A stretch of DNA of 64,000 nucleotides from Lachnospiraceae bacterium (GTDB lineage: Bacteria; Bacillota; Clostridia; Lachnospirales; Lachnospiraceae): the NCBI GenBank assembly GCA_900759665.1, contig CAAEWE010000081.1, positions 62,001 through 126,000 of the forward strand, written 5' to 3'. Below are positions 42,019 to 50,880 of this stretch, piece after piece. The first letter of the stretch is position 1. Every line of letters begins with the position of its first letter. Under the pieces are notes generated by a model. That model saw nothing but the letters and a program-made list of their open reading frames with translations. It did not search any database and had not been told where the DNA came from. Position numbers and translations under genes: made by a program.

Positions 42019-42585
42019 TTATTCCTGTACCTGATTCTGCATGATCTTATGAAATGCAGGAACGATCTGGGCAACAACAACGGCCTTTACCAGATCGAGG
42101 ATAATAAAGGAGAAGAACCCTGCAACCCATGCAGTTTTCCACGGCATATGGTTCATAAGCTTCAGCCAGACCATACCAAATAAATCTACAAATATAACAG
42201 ATGCCACAGACACGACTGTGTAACGGATGCGATTGTATTTTGCTCCACGAAGCAGTGGTAACAGGAGAGCTACGAGGATAAAAGCAATCGTGTATCCGCC
42301 GAGAGGTCCCATAAGGTATCCAATGCCGGCGTTTCCACCGATGAATACCGGTACTCCTACAGCACCCAGGAGAAGCCATACAACAGAGATCAGCAGAGAC
42401 TGCTCCAGTGGAAACACGAGAGCGATCAGTGTGATAATGAAATTCAGGAATGTCACATGATATCCTGTAAATGGAAGCGGTACGCTGATGTAGGCAGAGA
42501 CGCAGAGAATTGCTGCAAACATTGCCATCAGAGCCAGCCGCTGTGTGGTAAATCTTTTACCGGTAACAGTTGTTGAGTCGTTCAT
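42019..42585 (-). CDS. bioY: Biotin transporter BioY (ECF substrate-binding component)
   Basis: 188 residues with about six membrane spans. LALMAMFAAILCVSAYISVP near the start, then the family core GAVGVPVFIGGNAGIGYLMGPLGGYTIAF, identify BioY. BioY captures biotin and works with shared EcfA/EcfA'/EcfT subunits encoded elsewhere. No biotin synthesis genes are near, so the organism may depend on uptake. The gene has its own promoter overlapped by a BirA-type inverted repeat. Confidence 0.95.
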   Translation of the reverse strand: MNDSTTVTGKRFTTQRLALMAMFAAILCVSAYISVPLPFTGYHVTFLNFIITLIALVFPLEQSLLISVVWLLLGAVGVPVFIGGNAGIGYLMGPLGGYTIAFILVALLLPLLRGAKYNRIRYTVVSVASVIFVDLFGMVWLKLMNHMPWKTAWVAGFFSFIILDLVKAVVVAQIVPAFHKIMQNQVQE

Positions 42586-42667
42586 AAGATACCTCTTTTC
42601 TTTCGTTTTTTCATATTATGAGTATGAAATAAATTTGATCAGGGAAAATCCCTAACCTTCGCAACAA

Positions 42668-42718
42668 AGTATAACGGAGAAAAAAAGTTCTGTCAACCAT
42701 AAAATGAAATTGGTTGAC
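42668..42718 (-). promoter_or_regulatory. bioY promoter with BirA-type operator
   Basis: On the reverse strand there is a perfect TTGACA (42691-42696), a 17-base spacer and TATACT (42668-42673). The -35 is part of an inverted repeat, TGTCAACCA with TGGTTGAC, spanning 42691-42718 with an 11-base centre. Its form (TGTCAACC, gap, GGTTGAC) is close to Firmicutes BirA operators, so biotin-dependent repression is likely. Confidence 0.75.
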
Positions 42719-42781
42719 GAAAGTGGGAGCTTTGGTTATTGATAAATTCTGTGAAATTAGGGGATGATTTTATTAATAAGG

Positions 42782-42811
42782 TTGACAATATACCCTGTGG
42801 GGGTATATAAT
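42782..42811 (+). promoter_or_regulatory. csoR-copA promoter with CsoR operator in the spacer
   Basis: TTGACA (42782-42787), an 18-base spacer and a perfect TATAAT (42806-42811). The spacer holds TATACCC-TGT-GGGGGTATA, the G/C-tract dyad bound by CsoR repressors. Apo-CsoR would cover the promoter and Cu(I) would release it. Confidence 0.88.
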
Positions 42812-42836
42812 TCGTTGCGAAAGGCAGGGATGATAT

Positions 42837-43145
42837 ATGGATCCAGAGAAAAAATGCTGTTGCTGTGAGCGCAAAAAACAGCGTCAGGAAAAGGAATATA
42901 AGGACATGATTAACCGCCTGAGCCGGATCGAAGGACAGGTACGGGGGATTAAACGGATGGTGGAGGAGGATGCGTATTGCACCGACATTCTGGTTCAGGT
43001 GTCCGCAGTTAATGCCGCATTAAACAGTTTTAATAAGGTGCTTTTAGCCAATCATATCAAGACATGCGTGCGTCAGGATATTCTGGACGGCAAGGAGGAG
43101 ACCGTGGATGATCTTGTGGTGACGCTGCAGAAATTAATGAAATGA
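42837..43145 (+). CDS. csoR: Copper-sensing repressor CsoR
   Basis: 102 residues. INRLSRIEGQVRGIKRMVEEDAYCTDILVQVSAV and LLANHIKTCV carry the Cys-His-Cys Cu(I) site (C in YCTD, H and C in HIKTC) of the CsoR/RcnR family. The N terminus has an additional CCCC run (KKCCCCERKK), which is unusual and may bind metal. It is an all-helical tetramer that releases DNA when Cu(I) binds. The P-type ATPase follows after 55 bp. The operator in the promoter spacer supports the call. Confidence 0.95.
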   Translation: MDPEKKCCCCERKKQRQEKEYKDMINRLSRIEGQVRGIKRMVEEDAYCTDILVQVSAVNAALNSFNKVLLANHIKTCVRQDILDGKEETVDDLVVTLQKLMK

Positions 43146-43200
43146 TACAATGGGCAAACATCAACATCAGGAAATCAAAAGGAAAGGGGCGGAAAGTGTA

Positions 43201-45756
43201 ATGGAACAATATATTGTAACCGGGATGAGTTGTGCGGCCTGCAGTGCCAGAGTGGAAAAGGCGGTTTCCGGCGTAGAGGGTGTTACCTCCTGCTCGGTGA
43301 GCTTGCTGACAAATTCTATGGGTGTAGAAGGAACTGCATCCCAGGCTGCCGTCATTCAGGCGGTGGAGGAGGCCGGCTATGGAGCAAGTCCCAAAGGGGG
43401 TCAGGAGCAGGCGAAGGAGGGAGGCTTTGATTCCCTGCAGGATTCTCTTAAAGACCGGGAGACACCGGTTCTTCGCCGGAGACTTCTCTCGTCAGTTATT
43501 TTCCTGCTGCTTCTGATGTATCTGTCTATGGGACATATGATGTGGGGATGGCCGCTTCCATCGTTTTTTGAGGGAAATCATGTGGCCATGGGACTGGCAC
43601 AGCTTCTGCTGACCGTGCTCATTATGGTACTGAATCAGAAGTTTTTTATCAGCGGCTTTAAGAGTCTCTGGCACCGTGCTCCCAATATGGATACACTGGT
43701 TGCATTAGGTTCTTCTGCTGCATTTGTGTATAGCACCTATGCACTTTTTGCTATGACGGATGCCCAGGTAAAGGGGGATGCAGATGCGGTGATGGGGTAC
43801 ATGCATGAGTTGTATTTTGAGTCTGCCGCAATGATCCTGACACTGATCACCGTCGGGAAGATGCTGGAAGCATATTCCAAGGGAAAAACCACAGATGCCC
43901 TAAAAGGTCTGATGAATCTGGCACCCAAAACAGCTGTGCTGGTGCGTGACGGTGCAGAGATCGAGGTGCCGGTGGAGCAGGTAAAGAAGGGGGACATTTA
44001 TGTGGTGCGCCCCGGTGGAAATATTCCGGTGGATGGTGTCGTACTGGAAGGAAACAGTGCTGTTGACGAGTCGGCACTGACCGGTGAGAGCATACCTGTG
44101 GATAAGGTGCAGGGAGACAATGTATCGGCTGCAACCATCAACCAGTCCGGTGTGCTTCGCTGCGAGGCAATCAGAGTGGGGGAGGATACCACCTTGTCAA
44201 AGATCATCCAGATGGTCAGTGATGCGGCGGCAACAAAGGCACCGATCGCCAAGATTGCTGATCAGGTGTCCGGTGTTTTTGTTCCGGCGGTTGTTACGAT
44301 CGCTGTGATCACGATCCTTGTCTGGCTTCTGCTTGGAAAAGATATCGGCTTTGCGCTGGCAAGAGGGATTTCCGTTCTGGTGATCAGCTGCCCTTGTGCT
44401 CTGGGCCTTGCGACACCGGTAGCGATCATGGTAGCAAATGGTGTCGGAGCCAGAAACGGCATTCTGTTTAAAACGGCAGTTTCCATGGAAGAAACCGGCA
44501 AGACAGCAATCGTGGCACTGGACAAGACGGGAACGATCACTCAGGGCGAACCGAAAGTAACGGATATTTTGCCGGCAGAGGGCGTGACAGAAGGGCAGCT
44601 TTTGGAGGATGCATTTCATCTGGAGCAGATGAGTGAACATCCTTTGGCGAGAGCCGTTCTTGACTATGGTACCCAAAAAGGTGTAAGCTCTAAGGAAGTC
44701 GGTGAATTTCAGGCACTTCCTGGAAACGGTCTGTCGGCTGTCTGCGAGGGAGTACATCTTACCGGTGGAAGTGTTGCGTATATCAGCAGCCGCACGGCAC
44801 TTTCAGATAAAGTCAATCAGCAGGCACAGGAGCTTGCAGATCAGGGAAAAACACCACTCTGCTTCCTGCGGGATGACCGGTATATCGGTATGATCACTGT
44901 GGCAGATGTCATCAAGGAGGACAGCCCGCGGGCGGTCCGGGAGCTTCAGAATATGGGCATTCATGTAGTAATGCTCACAGGAGACAACCGTAGAACGGCA
45001 GAAGCCATTGGTGCACAGGCAGGTGTGGATGAAGTAGTAGCGGATGTATTGCCGGATGGCAAGGAAATTGTGATTCGGCAGCTGCAAAAGTTTGGCAAGG
45101 TAGCGATGGTGGGCGACGGCATCAACGATGCACCGGCACTTACCAGAGCGGATATGGGTATTGCCATTGGCGCCGGTACGGATGTTGCCATTGATGCGGC
45201 AGATGTGGTTCTGATGAAGAGCCGTCTCAGTGATGTGCCGGCGGCGATCCGGTTAAGCCGGGCGGCGCTGAGAAATATTCATGAAAATCTTTTCTGGGCA
45301 TTTATTTATAATGTCATTGGGATTCCGCTGGCAGCAGGAGTCTGGATCCCGCTGTTTGGCTGGAAGCTGAATCCGATGTTTGGAGCGGCAGCCATGAGTC
45401 TGTCAAGTTTCTGCGTTGTAACCAATGCTCTGCGGCTGAATCTTTTTAAGCTTCACAATGCCGGCAGGGATCGCAAAAGAAAAAATGCGGTTGCAGTTAA
45501 TATTATTTCAGATAATTCTAATAATAAGAAAGAGGAGGATAATAAAATGACAAAAACAATTCATATTGAAGGAATGATGTGTGGACATTGTGAGGCACAT
45601 GTAAAGAAGGCACTGGAGGCCATTGACGGTGTGGCAGAAGCTCAGGCAAGCCATGAGAAAGGTACGGCAGTTGTAACCCTTACAGCGGATGTGGCAGACG
45701 ATGTGCTGACAAAAGCAGTAGAGGAGCAGGACTACAAGGTTATTTCCGTAGAGTAA
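43201..45756 (+). CDS. copA: Copper-exporting P1B-type ATPase with C-terminal CopZ-like domain
   Basis: 851 residues from the ATG at 43201 (GCGGAAAG upstream); a start at 43150 has no better support. Order: N-terminal heavy-metal domain with CAAC (C11, C14); membrane helices; actuator loop TGESIP; the CPC metal site in VISCPCALGLATP near residue 397; phosphorylation Asp441 in ALDKTGTITQGEP; and GDGINDAPAL in the hinge. Ordinary CopA would end near residue 760. Here a polar linker leads into a second heavy-metal domain from residue 783, IHIEGMMCGHCEAHV, identical in layout to the chaperone CopZ. It exports Cu(I) from the cytosol. It is co-transcribed with csoR. Confidence 0.95.
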   Translation: MEQYIVTGMSCAACSARVEKAVSGVEGVTSCSVSLLTNSMGVEGTASQAAVIQAVEEAGYGASPKGGQEQAKEGGFDSLQDSLKDRETPVLRRRLLSSVIFLLLLMYLSMGHMMWGWPLPSFFEGNHVAMGLAQLLLTVLIMVLNQKFFISGFKSLWHRAPNMDTLVALGSSAAFVYSTYALFAMTDAQVKGDADAVMGYMHELYFESAAMILTLITVGKMLEAYSKGKTTDALKGLMNLAPKTAVLVRDGAEIEVPVEQVKKGDIYVVRPGGNIPVDGVVLEGNSAVDESALTGESIPVDKVQGDNVSAATINQSGVLRCEAIRVGEDTTLSKIIQMVSDAAATKAPIAKIADQVSGVFVPAVVTIAVITILVWLLLGKDIGFALARGISVLVISCPCALGLATPVAIMVANGVGARNGILFKTAVSMEETGKTAIVALDKTGTITQGEPKVTDILPAEGVTEGQLLEDAFHLEQMSEHPLARAVLDYGTQKGVSSKEVGEFQALPGNGLSAVCEGVHLTGGSVAYISSRTALSDKVNQQAQELADQGKTPLCFLRDDRYIGMITVADVIKEDSPRAVRELQNMGIHVVMLTGDNRRTAEAIGAQAGVDEVVADVLPDGKEIVIRQLQKFGKVAMVGDGINDAPALTRADMGIAIGAGTDVAIDAADVVLMKSRLSDVPAAIRLSRAALRNIHENLFWAFIYNVIGIPLAAGVWIPLFGWKLNPMFGAAAMSLSSFCVVTNALRLNLFKLHNAGRDRKRKNAVAVNIISDNSNNKKEEDNKMTKTIHIEGMMCGHCEAHVKKALEAIDGVAEAQASHEKGTAVVTLTADVADDVLTKAVEEQDYKVISVE
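45547..45756 (+). CDS. copZ: Possible separately translated copper chaperone CopZ (inside copA)
   Basis: Within the copA frame, AGGAGG at 45533-45538 is placed 8 bases before the ATG at 45547. From there 69 residues form a complete CopZ: MTKTIHIEGMMCGHCEAHVK with the CxxC copper site and a full beta-alpha-beta-beta-alpha-beta length. The signal is far better than chance inside a gene. It implies either a former separate copZ whose upstream stop was lost, or dual use: a fused copper ATPase plus free chaperone. Whether free CopZ is made cannot be decided from sequence. Confidence 0.6.
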   Translation: MTKTIHIEGMMCGHCEAHVKKALEAIDGVAEAQASHEKGTAVVTLTADVADDVLTKAVEEQDYKVISVE

Positions 45757-45864
45757 GCGGATCCGCTTTGAGGAAGGATCAAGAGCAATAACAATGAATC
45801 CACCGGAGGTCTGGCAGGTACCTGCGGACAGAGGGAAGCTGGTGGATCAGAAAGGATGGCAGGT

Positions 45865-46701
45865 ATGCCGGCAGTATTATTTGAGGGAGGAACATTCCGC
45901 CCGGTGTTTAGTTGTGGTGTGATGGATGCGTTACTGGATGAGGATGTTATGTTTCCTTATTGCATCGGGGTGTCCGCAGGAAGTGCCGATGCGGCATCAT
46001 ATATTTCCAGACAGAGAGGACGCAATATTGAGGTGTTGGAAAAGTACCGCAACGACAAGCGTTATATGGGCAAGAGAAATCTTCTGAAGGAGAGAAGCAT
46101 GTTTGGTGTGCAGTTTGCATTTCGCGATATTCCAAACATTCATGTTCCTTTTGACATGGAGACCTTTCAGAAGTATGACGGTCAGTTTATTGCCGTGACC
46201 ACGGATGCACAGACAGGGCATGTACAGTATTTTACCCAGAAGGATATTGATAAGGACTTCGAGGTATTTCACGGCACCTGCGCATTGCCGGGGATCATTC
46301 CTCCGGCGGTGATCCGGGGCAGAGAATATTTTGACGGCGGACTTGCTGATCCGATCCCGATCGGCAAGGTATTATCGGACGGCAACGATAAGGTACTGGT
46401 GGTGCTTACCAGACCGAAGGGATATATCAAGGCATGCCGTCGTTCGGATATTCTGATCGCCCGCAGCATTGAAAAGAAATATCCGGCCATTGCCCGTGCA
46501 CTGGTCAACCGTTACAAAAAGTACAACCGCTCCGTGAAGCTCTGTGAGGAGCTGGAAAAACAGGGGCGTGCCGTGTTGCTTCGTCCGGAGACTCCGCTCA
46601 AAAGTCTGGAAAAGGATGTGAAGGTTCTGCGGCAGTCCTGGCAGGCGGGATATGATCAGGCAATGAAGCATATGGACGAGATCAAAGCGTTATTTCATTA
46701 A
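45865..46701 (+). CDS. Patatin-like phospholipase family protein
   Basis: 278 residues. It has the oxyanion start LFEGGTFRPVFSCGVMDALL, the nucleophile Ser in IGVSAGSADAASY (GxSxG) and the catalytic Asp in YFDGGLADPIPIG. That is a complete Ser-Asp dyad of the patatin fold. Bacterial members are cytosolic or membrane-associated lipid acyl hydrolases of mostly unknown target. The ATG at 45856 abuts the AAAGG site, while that at 45865 has proper spacing, so I chose the latter. It stands alone between copA and fba. Confidence 0.88.
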   Translation: MPAVLFEGGTFRPVFSCGVMDALLDEDVMFPYCIGVSAGSADAASYISRQRGRNIEVLEKYRNDKRYMGKRNLLKERSMFGVQFAFRDIPNIHVPFDMETFQKYDGQFIAVTTDAQTGHVQYFTQKDIDKDFEVFHGTCALPGIIPPAVIRGREYFDGGLADPIPIGKVLSDGNDKVLVVLTRPKGYIKACRRSDILIARSIEKKYPAIARALVNRYKKYNRSVKLCEELEKQGRAVLLRPETPLKSLEKDVKVLRQSWQAGYDQAMKHMDEIKALFH

Positions 46702-46742
46702 TATTTTATAGAATTGCTATTTTCTTTTTGCAAAAAATGGTA

Positions 46743-46748
46743 TATAAT
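46743..46748 (+). promoter_or_regulatory. fba promoter -10 element
   Basis: TATAAT within AATGGTATATAATAGCA. The -35 region is poor, but a nearly identical AAAAATGGTATATAATAGCA string lies before mbl at 59117-59136. Confidence 0.5.
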
Positions 46749-46800
46749 AGCAACGAATTGAGGTTTTTGTAGTGAATTATACAAATGGAGGATTAGGATT

Positions 46801-47670
46801 ATGTTAGTATCAGCAAAAGAAATGCTTACAAAAGCAAAAGCAGGTCACTATGCAGTAGGTCAGTTTAATATCAACAATCTGGAGTGGACAAAGTCTATTC
46901 TTCAGACAGCACAGGAGCTTGAGTCACCGGTTATCCTTGGTGTATCTGAGGGTGCTGGAAAGTATATGTGTGGTTACAAGACTATCGTTGGTATGGTAAA
47001 AGGAATGATCGAGGAGCTTAACATCACAGTTCCTGTAGCACTTCACCTGGATCACGGTTCATTCGAGGGTGCAAAGGCTTGTATCAATGCAGGTTTCTCT
47101 TCTATTATGTTTGATGGTTCCAGCCTTCCGATCGAGGAGAACGTACAGAAGACTACAGAGCTTGTAAATACATGTAACATCCTTGGTCTTTCTCTGGAGG
47201 CAGAGGTTGGTTCTATCGGTGGCGAGGAAGATGGTGTCATCGGTGCTGGTGAGTGTGCAGATCCTGAGGAGTGCAAAAAGGTTGCAGATCTTGGTGTAAC
47301 AATGCTTGCAGCAGGTATCGGTAACATCCATGGTAAATATCCTGAGAACTGGGCTGGTCTGAGCTTCGAGACACTGGATGCAATTCAGGCTAAGACAGGT
47401 GATATGCCTCTCGTGCTTCACGGTGGTACAGGCATTCCGGCAGATATGATCAAGAAAGCAATCTCTCTCGGTGTTGCAAAGATCAATGTAAATACAGAGT
47501 GCCAGCTTGCATTCCAGGAAGCTACACGTAAGTACATTGAGGAGGGTAAGGACCTTCAGGGTAAGGGCTTTGATCCTCGTAAGCTTCTTGCTCCGGGTGC
47601 AGAGGCTATTAAGGCTACTGTTAAGGAGAAGATGGAGCTTTTCGGATCTGTTGGAAAGGCATTCAACTAA
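46801..47670 (+). CDS. fba: Class II fructose-bisphosphate aldolase
   Basis: 289 residues. NINNLEWTKSILQTAQELESPVILGVSEGA, the zinc-site PVALHLDHGSFEGAK, LEAEVGSIGGEEDGV and VLHGGTGIPADMIKKA are the standard class II landmarks. It splits fructose-1,6-bisphosphate into the two triose phosphates. The start follows ATGGAGGATTAGG. Strong codon bias toward the pflB-like set marks it as highly expressed. It is transcribed alone between its own promoter and a terminator. Confidence 0.97.
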   Translation: MLVSAKEMLTKAKAGHYAVGQFNINNLEWTKSILQTAQELESPVILGVSEGAGKYMCGYKTIVGMVKGMIEELNITVPVALHLDHGSFEGAKACINAGFSSIMFDGSSLPIEENVQKTTELVNTCNILGLSLEAEVGSIGGEEDGVIGAGECADPEECKKVADLGVTMLAAGIGNIHGKYPENWAGLSFETLDAIQAKTGDMPLVLHGGTGIPADMIKKAISLGVAKINVNTECQLAFQEATRKYIEEGKDLQGKGFDPRKLLAPGAEAIKATVKEKMELFGSVGKAFN

Positions 47671-47735
47671 ACCTACAAAGGAATATATGGAGACGGCAGT
47701 GAGTTAACGGCATCTGCCGTACACGGATATAACAG

Positions 47736-47775
47736 CTTTGCAGCCTGTATTTATGCAGGCTGCAAAGTTGTTTCT
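47736..47775 (+). terminator. Terminator after fba
   Basis: CTTTGCAGCCTG with CAGGCTGCAAAG (12 bp, perfect) around an 8-base loop, then TTGTTTCT. A smaller hairpin ACGGCA/TGCCGT precedes it. Confidence 0.82.
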
Positions 47776-47792
47776 ATAATGGAGGATAGAGC

Positions 47793-48251
47793 ATGACCAG
47801 AAGAGAGTTTCTATCAGAGCTGCGCATGGCGTTAGAGGGCAATATTCCGGTACAGGATATTGAGGATAATATCCGCTATTATGATAATTATTTTGCGGAG
47901 AGCAGCAAGTCTGAGAGAGAGGTATGTGAGGAGCTGGGAGATCCCCGGTTGATCGCAAGAACACTGATCGATTCCTTTACGGCTTCGAAGGGACCTATGG
48001 CAGATTTCTATAAGGAACAGGCAAGAGATGATTACAGCAGAGAAACCCGGACGGACAGCGTTTATCCGGATGGAGGCTCCGGTGAAAAATGGTATGATAA
48101 GGTATTCCGTTATGCGATGCTGATCTCCATTGCGATCATTGTGATCGCCGTGCTGATCTTTGTATTAAAGCTTACGGTAACGGTTGTCATTCCTGTCGTA
48201 GTGATCGTTCTAATTATTAAATTCTTATTAGATTTATTCCGGAGATATTGA
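47793..48251 (+). CDS. DUF1700-type membrane protein with HAAS-like domain
   Basis: 152 residues. The N-terminal half, MTRREFLSELRMALEGNIPVQDIEDNIRYYDNYF followed by EVCEELGDPRLIARTLIDSF, is the helical module found in DUF1700/HAAS proteins, often with PadR-type regulators. The C-terminal half has one or two hydrophobic stretches (MLISIAIIVIAVLIFVLKL and VTVVIPVVVIVLIIKF). Function is unknown. GGAGG is present before the start. No PadR gene is adjacent here. It is followed by tgt. Confidence 0.78.
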   Translation: MTRREFLSELRMALEGNIPVQDIEDNIRYYDNYFAESSKSEREVCEELGDPRLIARTLIDSFTASKGPMADFYKEQARDDYSRETRTDSVYPDGGSGEKWYDKVFRYAMLISIAIIVIAVLIFVLKLTVTVVIPVVVIVLIIKFLLDLFRRY

Positions 48252-48309
48252 CACAAAGGACGTTCCGGTGCTATTATCGCGGATAGACATATTGGAGGAA
48301 TTAAAAGGA

Positions 48310-49440
48310 ATGTATAAGGTATTATGTAAGGATGGAATGGCGAAACGTGCCAGGCTGGAGACGGTTCACGGGACAGTGGAGACTCCGGTGTTTATGAATG
48401 TCGGCACGATCGGTGCTATCAAGGGAGCGGTTTCTACCAGAGATCTGGAGGAGATAGAGACACAGATCATGCTGTGCAATACCTATCATCTTCATGTAAG
48501 ACCGGGAGATGATGTGGTTTATGATATGGGAGGAATCCGTAAGTTTGCTGTCTGGGATCGTCCGGTGCTGACAGATTCCGGAGGATTTCAGGTTTTCTCT
48601 CTGGCGGGGCTTCGTAAGATCAAAGAGGAAGGTGTCTACTTTAACTCTCACATTGACGGTCATCGTATTTTTATGGGACCGGAGGAGAGTATGCAGATAC
48701 AGTCACATCTTGCTTCCACGATAGCGATGGCATTTGATGAGTGTCCGCCGCATCCTGCTACCAGAAAGTATATGCAGGATTCTGTTGACCGTACCACCAG
48801 ATGGCTGGAGCGTTGTCAGAAGGAGATGAAACGTCTGAATGGTCTGGAGGAGACACTGAATCCCCACCAGTTATTATTTGGTATTAATCAGGGCGGGACT
48901 TTTGAGGATATCCGGATTGAGCATGCCAAAAGGATTTCTGAGATGGATCTGGATGGCTATGCGCTGGGTGGTCTTGCAGTGGGTGAAACTCATGCGGAGA
49001 TGTATGACGTGATCGAGAAGACCATAGATTACCTGCCGGAGGACAAGCCGGTTTATCTGATGGGAGTGGGTACACCACAGAATATTCTGGAGGCTGTGGA
49101 GCGTGGTGTGGATTTCTTTGACTGCGTATATCCTGCCCGCAATGGCAGACATGGTCATGCATACACCAACCATGGAAAGATGAATCTCTTTAATGCAAAG
49201 TATGAGAGAGATGACCAGCCGTTGGATGAGGATTGTGGATGTCCGGTATGCCGCCGGTACAGCCGTGCGTATATCCGTCATCTGCTAAAGGCAAAGGAAA
49301 TGCTGGGACTTCGTTGCATGGTAACACACAATCTGTGGTTCTATAACCATTTAATGGAAGAAATTCGGGAGGCAATCGAACAGGGATGCTTCCAGGAATA
49401 TAAAAAGAAAAAATTAGAAAGTATGGAGGAACTAAAATGA
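48310..49440 (+). CDS. tgt: Queuine tRNA-ribosyltransferase
   Basis: 376 residues from the ATG at 48310 with GGAGG 11 bases before; the GTG at 48268 is a weaker option. It has the catalytic Asp in LTDSGGFQVFSL, YALGGLAVGE with the substrate loop, a second Asp in FFDCVYPARNGRHG, and the zinc ligands in CGCPVCRRYSRAYIRHL. It exchanges guanine-34 of GUN-anticodon tRNAs for preQ1 or queuine. Its stop overlaps the yajC start (ATGA), a linkage seen in many bacteria where tgt, yajC and secDF cluster; secDF lies about 2.7 kb further on. Confidence 0.97.
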   Translation: MYKVLCKDGMAKRARLETVHGTVETPVFMNVGTIGAIKGAVSTRDLEEIETQIMLCNTYHLHVRPGDDVVYDMGGIRKFAVWDRPVLTDSGGFQVFSLAGLRKIKEEGVYFNSHIDGHRIFMGPEESMQIQSHLASTIAMAFDECPPHPATRKYMQDSVDRTTRWLERCQKEMKRLNGLEETLNPHQLLFGINQGGTFEDIRIEHAKRISEMDLDGYALGGLAVGETHAEMYDVIEKTIDYLPEDKPVYLMGVGTPQNILEAVERGVDFFDCVYPARNGRHGHAYTNHGKMNLFNAKYERDDQPLDEDCGCPVCRRYSRAYIRHLLKAKEMLGLRCMVTHNLWFYNHLMEEIREAIEQGCFQEYKKKKLESMEELK

Positions 49441-49769
49441 ATGCAATAAGCGTATTGGCATCAGCAAACGGACAGGCGTCTACAACGCAGGGGATTCTCA
49501 GCATGGTAGTGATCTATGCAGCTATCATCGGTATTTTCTGGTTCTTTGCCATCCGTCCACAGAAAAAACAGCAGAAGGAGCATGACACAATGCTCACCAC
49601 ACTGGAGGTAGGCGACAGCGTTCTGACTACTAGCGGTTTTTTTGGTGTTGTGATCGATATCATGGACGAGGTTGTTATCGTTGAGTTTGGTAATAACAAA
49701 AACTGCCGTATCCCTATGAAAAAAGAAAACATCGTGGAGATTGATAAGCAGGGCAATGAGAACAAATAA
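49437..49769 (+). CDS. yajC: Preprotein translocase subunit YajC
   Basis: 110 residues. One N-terminal membrane segment, ILSMVVIYAAIIGIFWFFAI, is followed by RPQKKQQKEHDTMLTTLEVGDSVLT and TTSGFFGVVIDIMDE, the conserved YajC soluble domain. YajC joins SecDF in the auxiliary translocase. It overlaps tgt by four bases and is followed by a terminator. Confidence 0.95.
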   Translation: MNAISVLASANGQASTTQGILSMVVIYAAIIGIFWFFAIRPQKKQQKEHDTMLTTLEVGDSVLTTSGFFGVVIDIMDEVVIVEFGNNKNCRIPMKKENIVEIDKQGNENK

Positions 49770-49797
49770 TGAATTTTATTTTGCTGATATATGATAA

Positions 49798-49832
49798 AAA
49801 ACGTCTGGGGAAAATTTCTTCAGACGTTTTTT
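49798..49832. terminator. Bidirectional terminator between yajC and the PHP gene
   Basis: AAACGTCTG with CAGACGTTT and T-runs on both strands. It serves the two convergent transcripts. Confidence 0.88.
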
Positions 49833-49896
49833 GCTGGTGCGGGAATGGCAGCTTTTATTTTTGAAATGTTATTGGGAAAATAGGTATACGTGCCTA

Positions 49897-50760
49897 TCAG
49901 GATAAAGGATAATCTACGGCTGCGGCGAGGCTTTCCAGATAATCGTAGGGAACTGCCAGACTGCCTCTGCCGGTACCAATATCAATGGCCGGTTTGTTGG
50001 CTCCGTGAAAGTCCGAACCACCGCTTGGCAGCAGATGGAAACGGGAAGCAAGCTGGCCGGCATAATATTCATCCTGCAGGGTATGGTTGGAATATTTTAC
50101 TTCGATGCCCATAAGACCGGCATCTTTCAGGCGGGCGATCAATGTCTCCAGCTCCTTCTGGGGCAGCTTATAGTGAAGGGGATGTGCAAGAATCGGAACG
50201 CCACCGGCTTTCCGGATGATCTCGATGCCGTCCTCCGGCTGTATATATTCCCGTGGGATAAAGTAGGGGCAGCCGGGGTCGAGATATTTTTTGAAGGCTT
50301 CATTGGGGATCTTTACGATCTGATGCTCCACGAGATATCTGGCAAAATGTGCTCTGGTGATAACGGCATCCGGATTTCCCTGGGTAAGCTCCTCGTAGGT
50401 GACAGGGATTCCGTTTTTGTTGAAGCGTCGTATCATTTCCTCGTTTCGTTCCAGGCGGCGCCGGATCAGAAGCTGCGTCATATCCTGAAAAGCTTTGTTA
50501 CAGTGATCCACAAAAAGCCCCACGATATGGATATCCTGTTTTTTGTATGCTACGGAAAGTTCTGTGCCGGGGATGACCAGAATTGGCAGAGAAAGTGCAG
50601 TGGCGGCGTTCATGGCTTCCTCCACGCCGGATACGGTGTCGTGGTCAGTCAATGCCATGGCACGAAGTCCCTTCCCGGCGGCACGCTGTACCACTTCTGT
50701 GGGGGTACATGTGCCATCGGAAGCATTGGAATGTGTATGCAGATCTATAAAATTCGTCAT
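49897..50760 (-). CDS. PHP domain phosphoesterase (RNase AM / nucleoside bisphosphatase-like)
   Basis: 287 residues from an ATG behind GGAGGGATTTCC. PHP motifs: FIDLHTHSNASDGT, MALTDHDTVSGVEEA, PILAHPLHY and SGGSDFHGANKP, giving the metal-binding His/Asp set. It belongs to the YciV/TrpH group, whose tested members release nucleotides from RNA 5' ends or hydrolyse 3',5'-nucleoside bisphosphates in the cytosol. It is a leftward single gene. The exact substrate is assumed from the family only. Confidence 0.9.
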   Translation of the reverse strand: MTNFIDLHTHSNASDGTCTPTEVVQRAAGKGLRAMALTDHDTVSGVEEAMNAATALSLPILVIPGTELSVAYKKQDIHIVGLFVDHCNKAFQDMTQLLIRRRLERNEEMIRRFNKNGIPVTYEELTQGNPDAVITRAHFARYLVEHQIVKIPNEAFKKYLDPGCPYFIPREYIQPEDGIEIIRKAGGVPILAHPLHYKLPQKELETLIARLKDAGLMGIEVKYSNHTLQDEYYAGQLASRFHLLPSGGSDFHGANKPAIDIGTGRGSLAVPYDYLESLAAAVDYPLS

Positions 50761-50880
50761 GGAAATCCCTCCTGATATTTGTTCTGTTGAATAGTTTATC
50801 ACAATTTGACATACAATAGTGAATAAAACGTGATTTCAAAGCTCATATCAGATACAGGGCTTACGAAAAGGGAGAATAAG

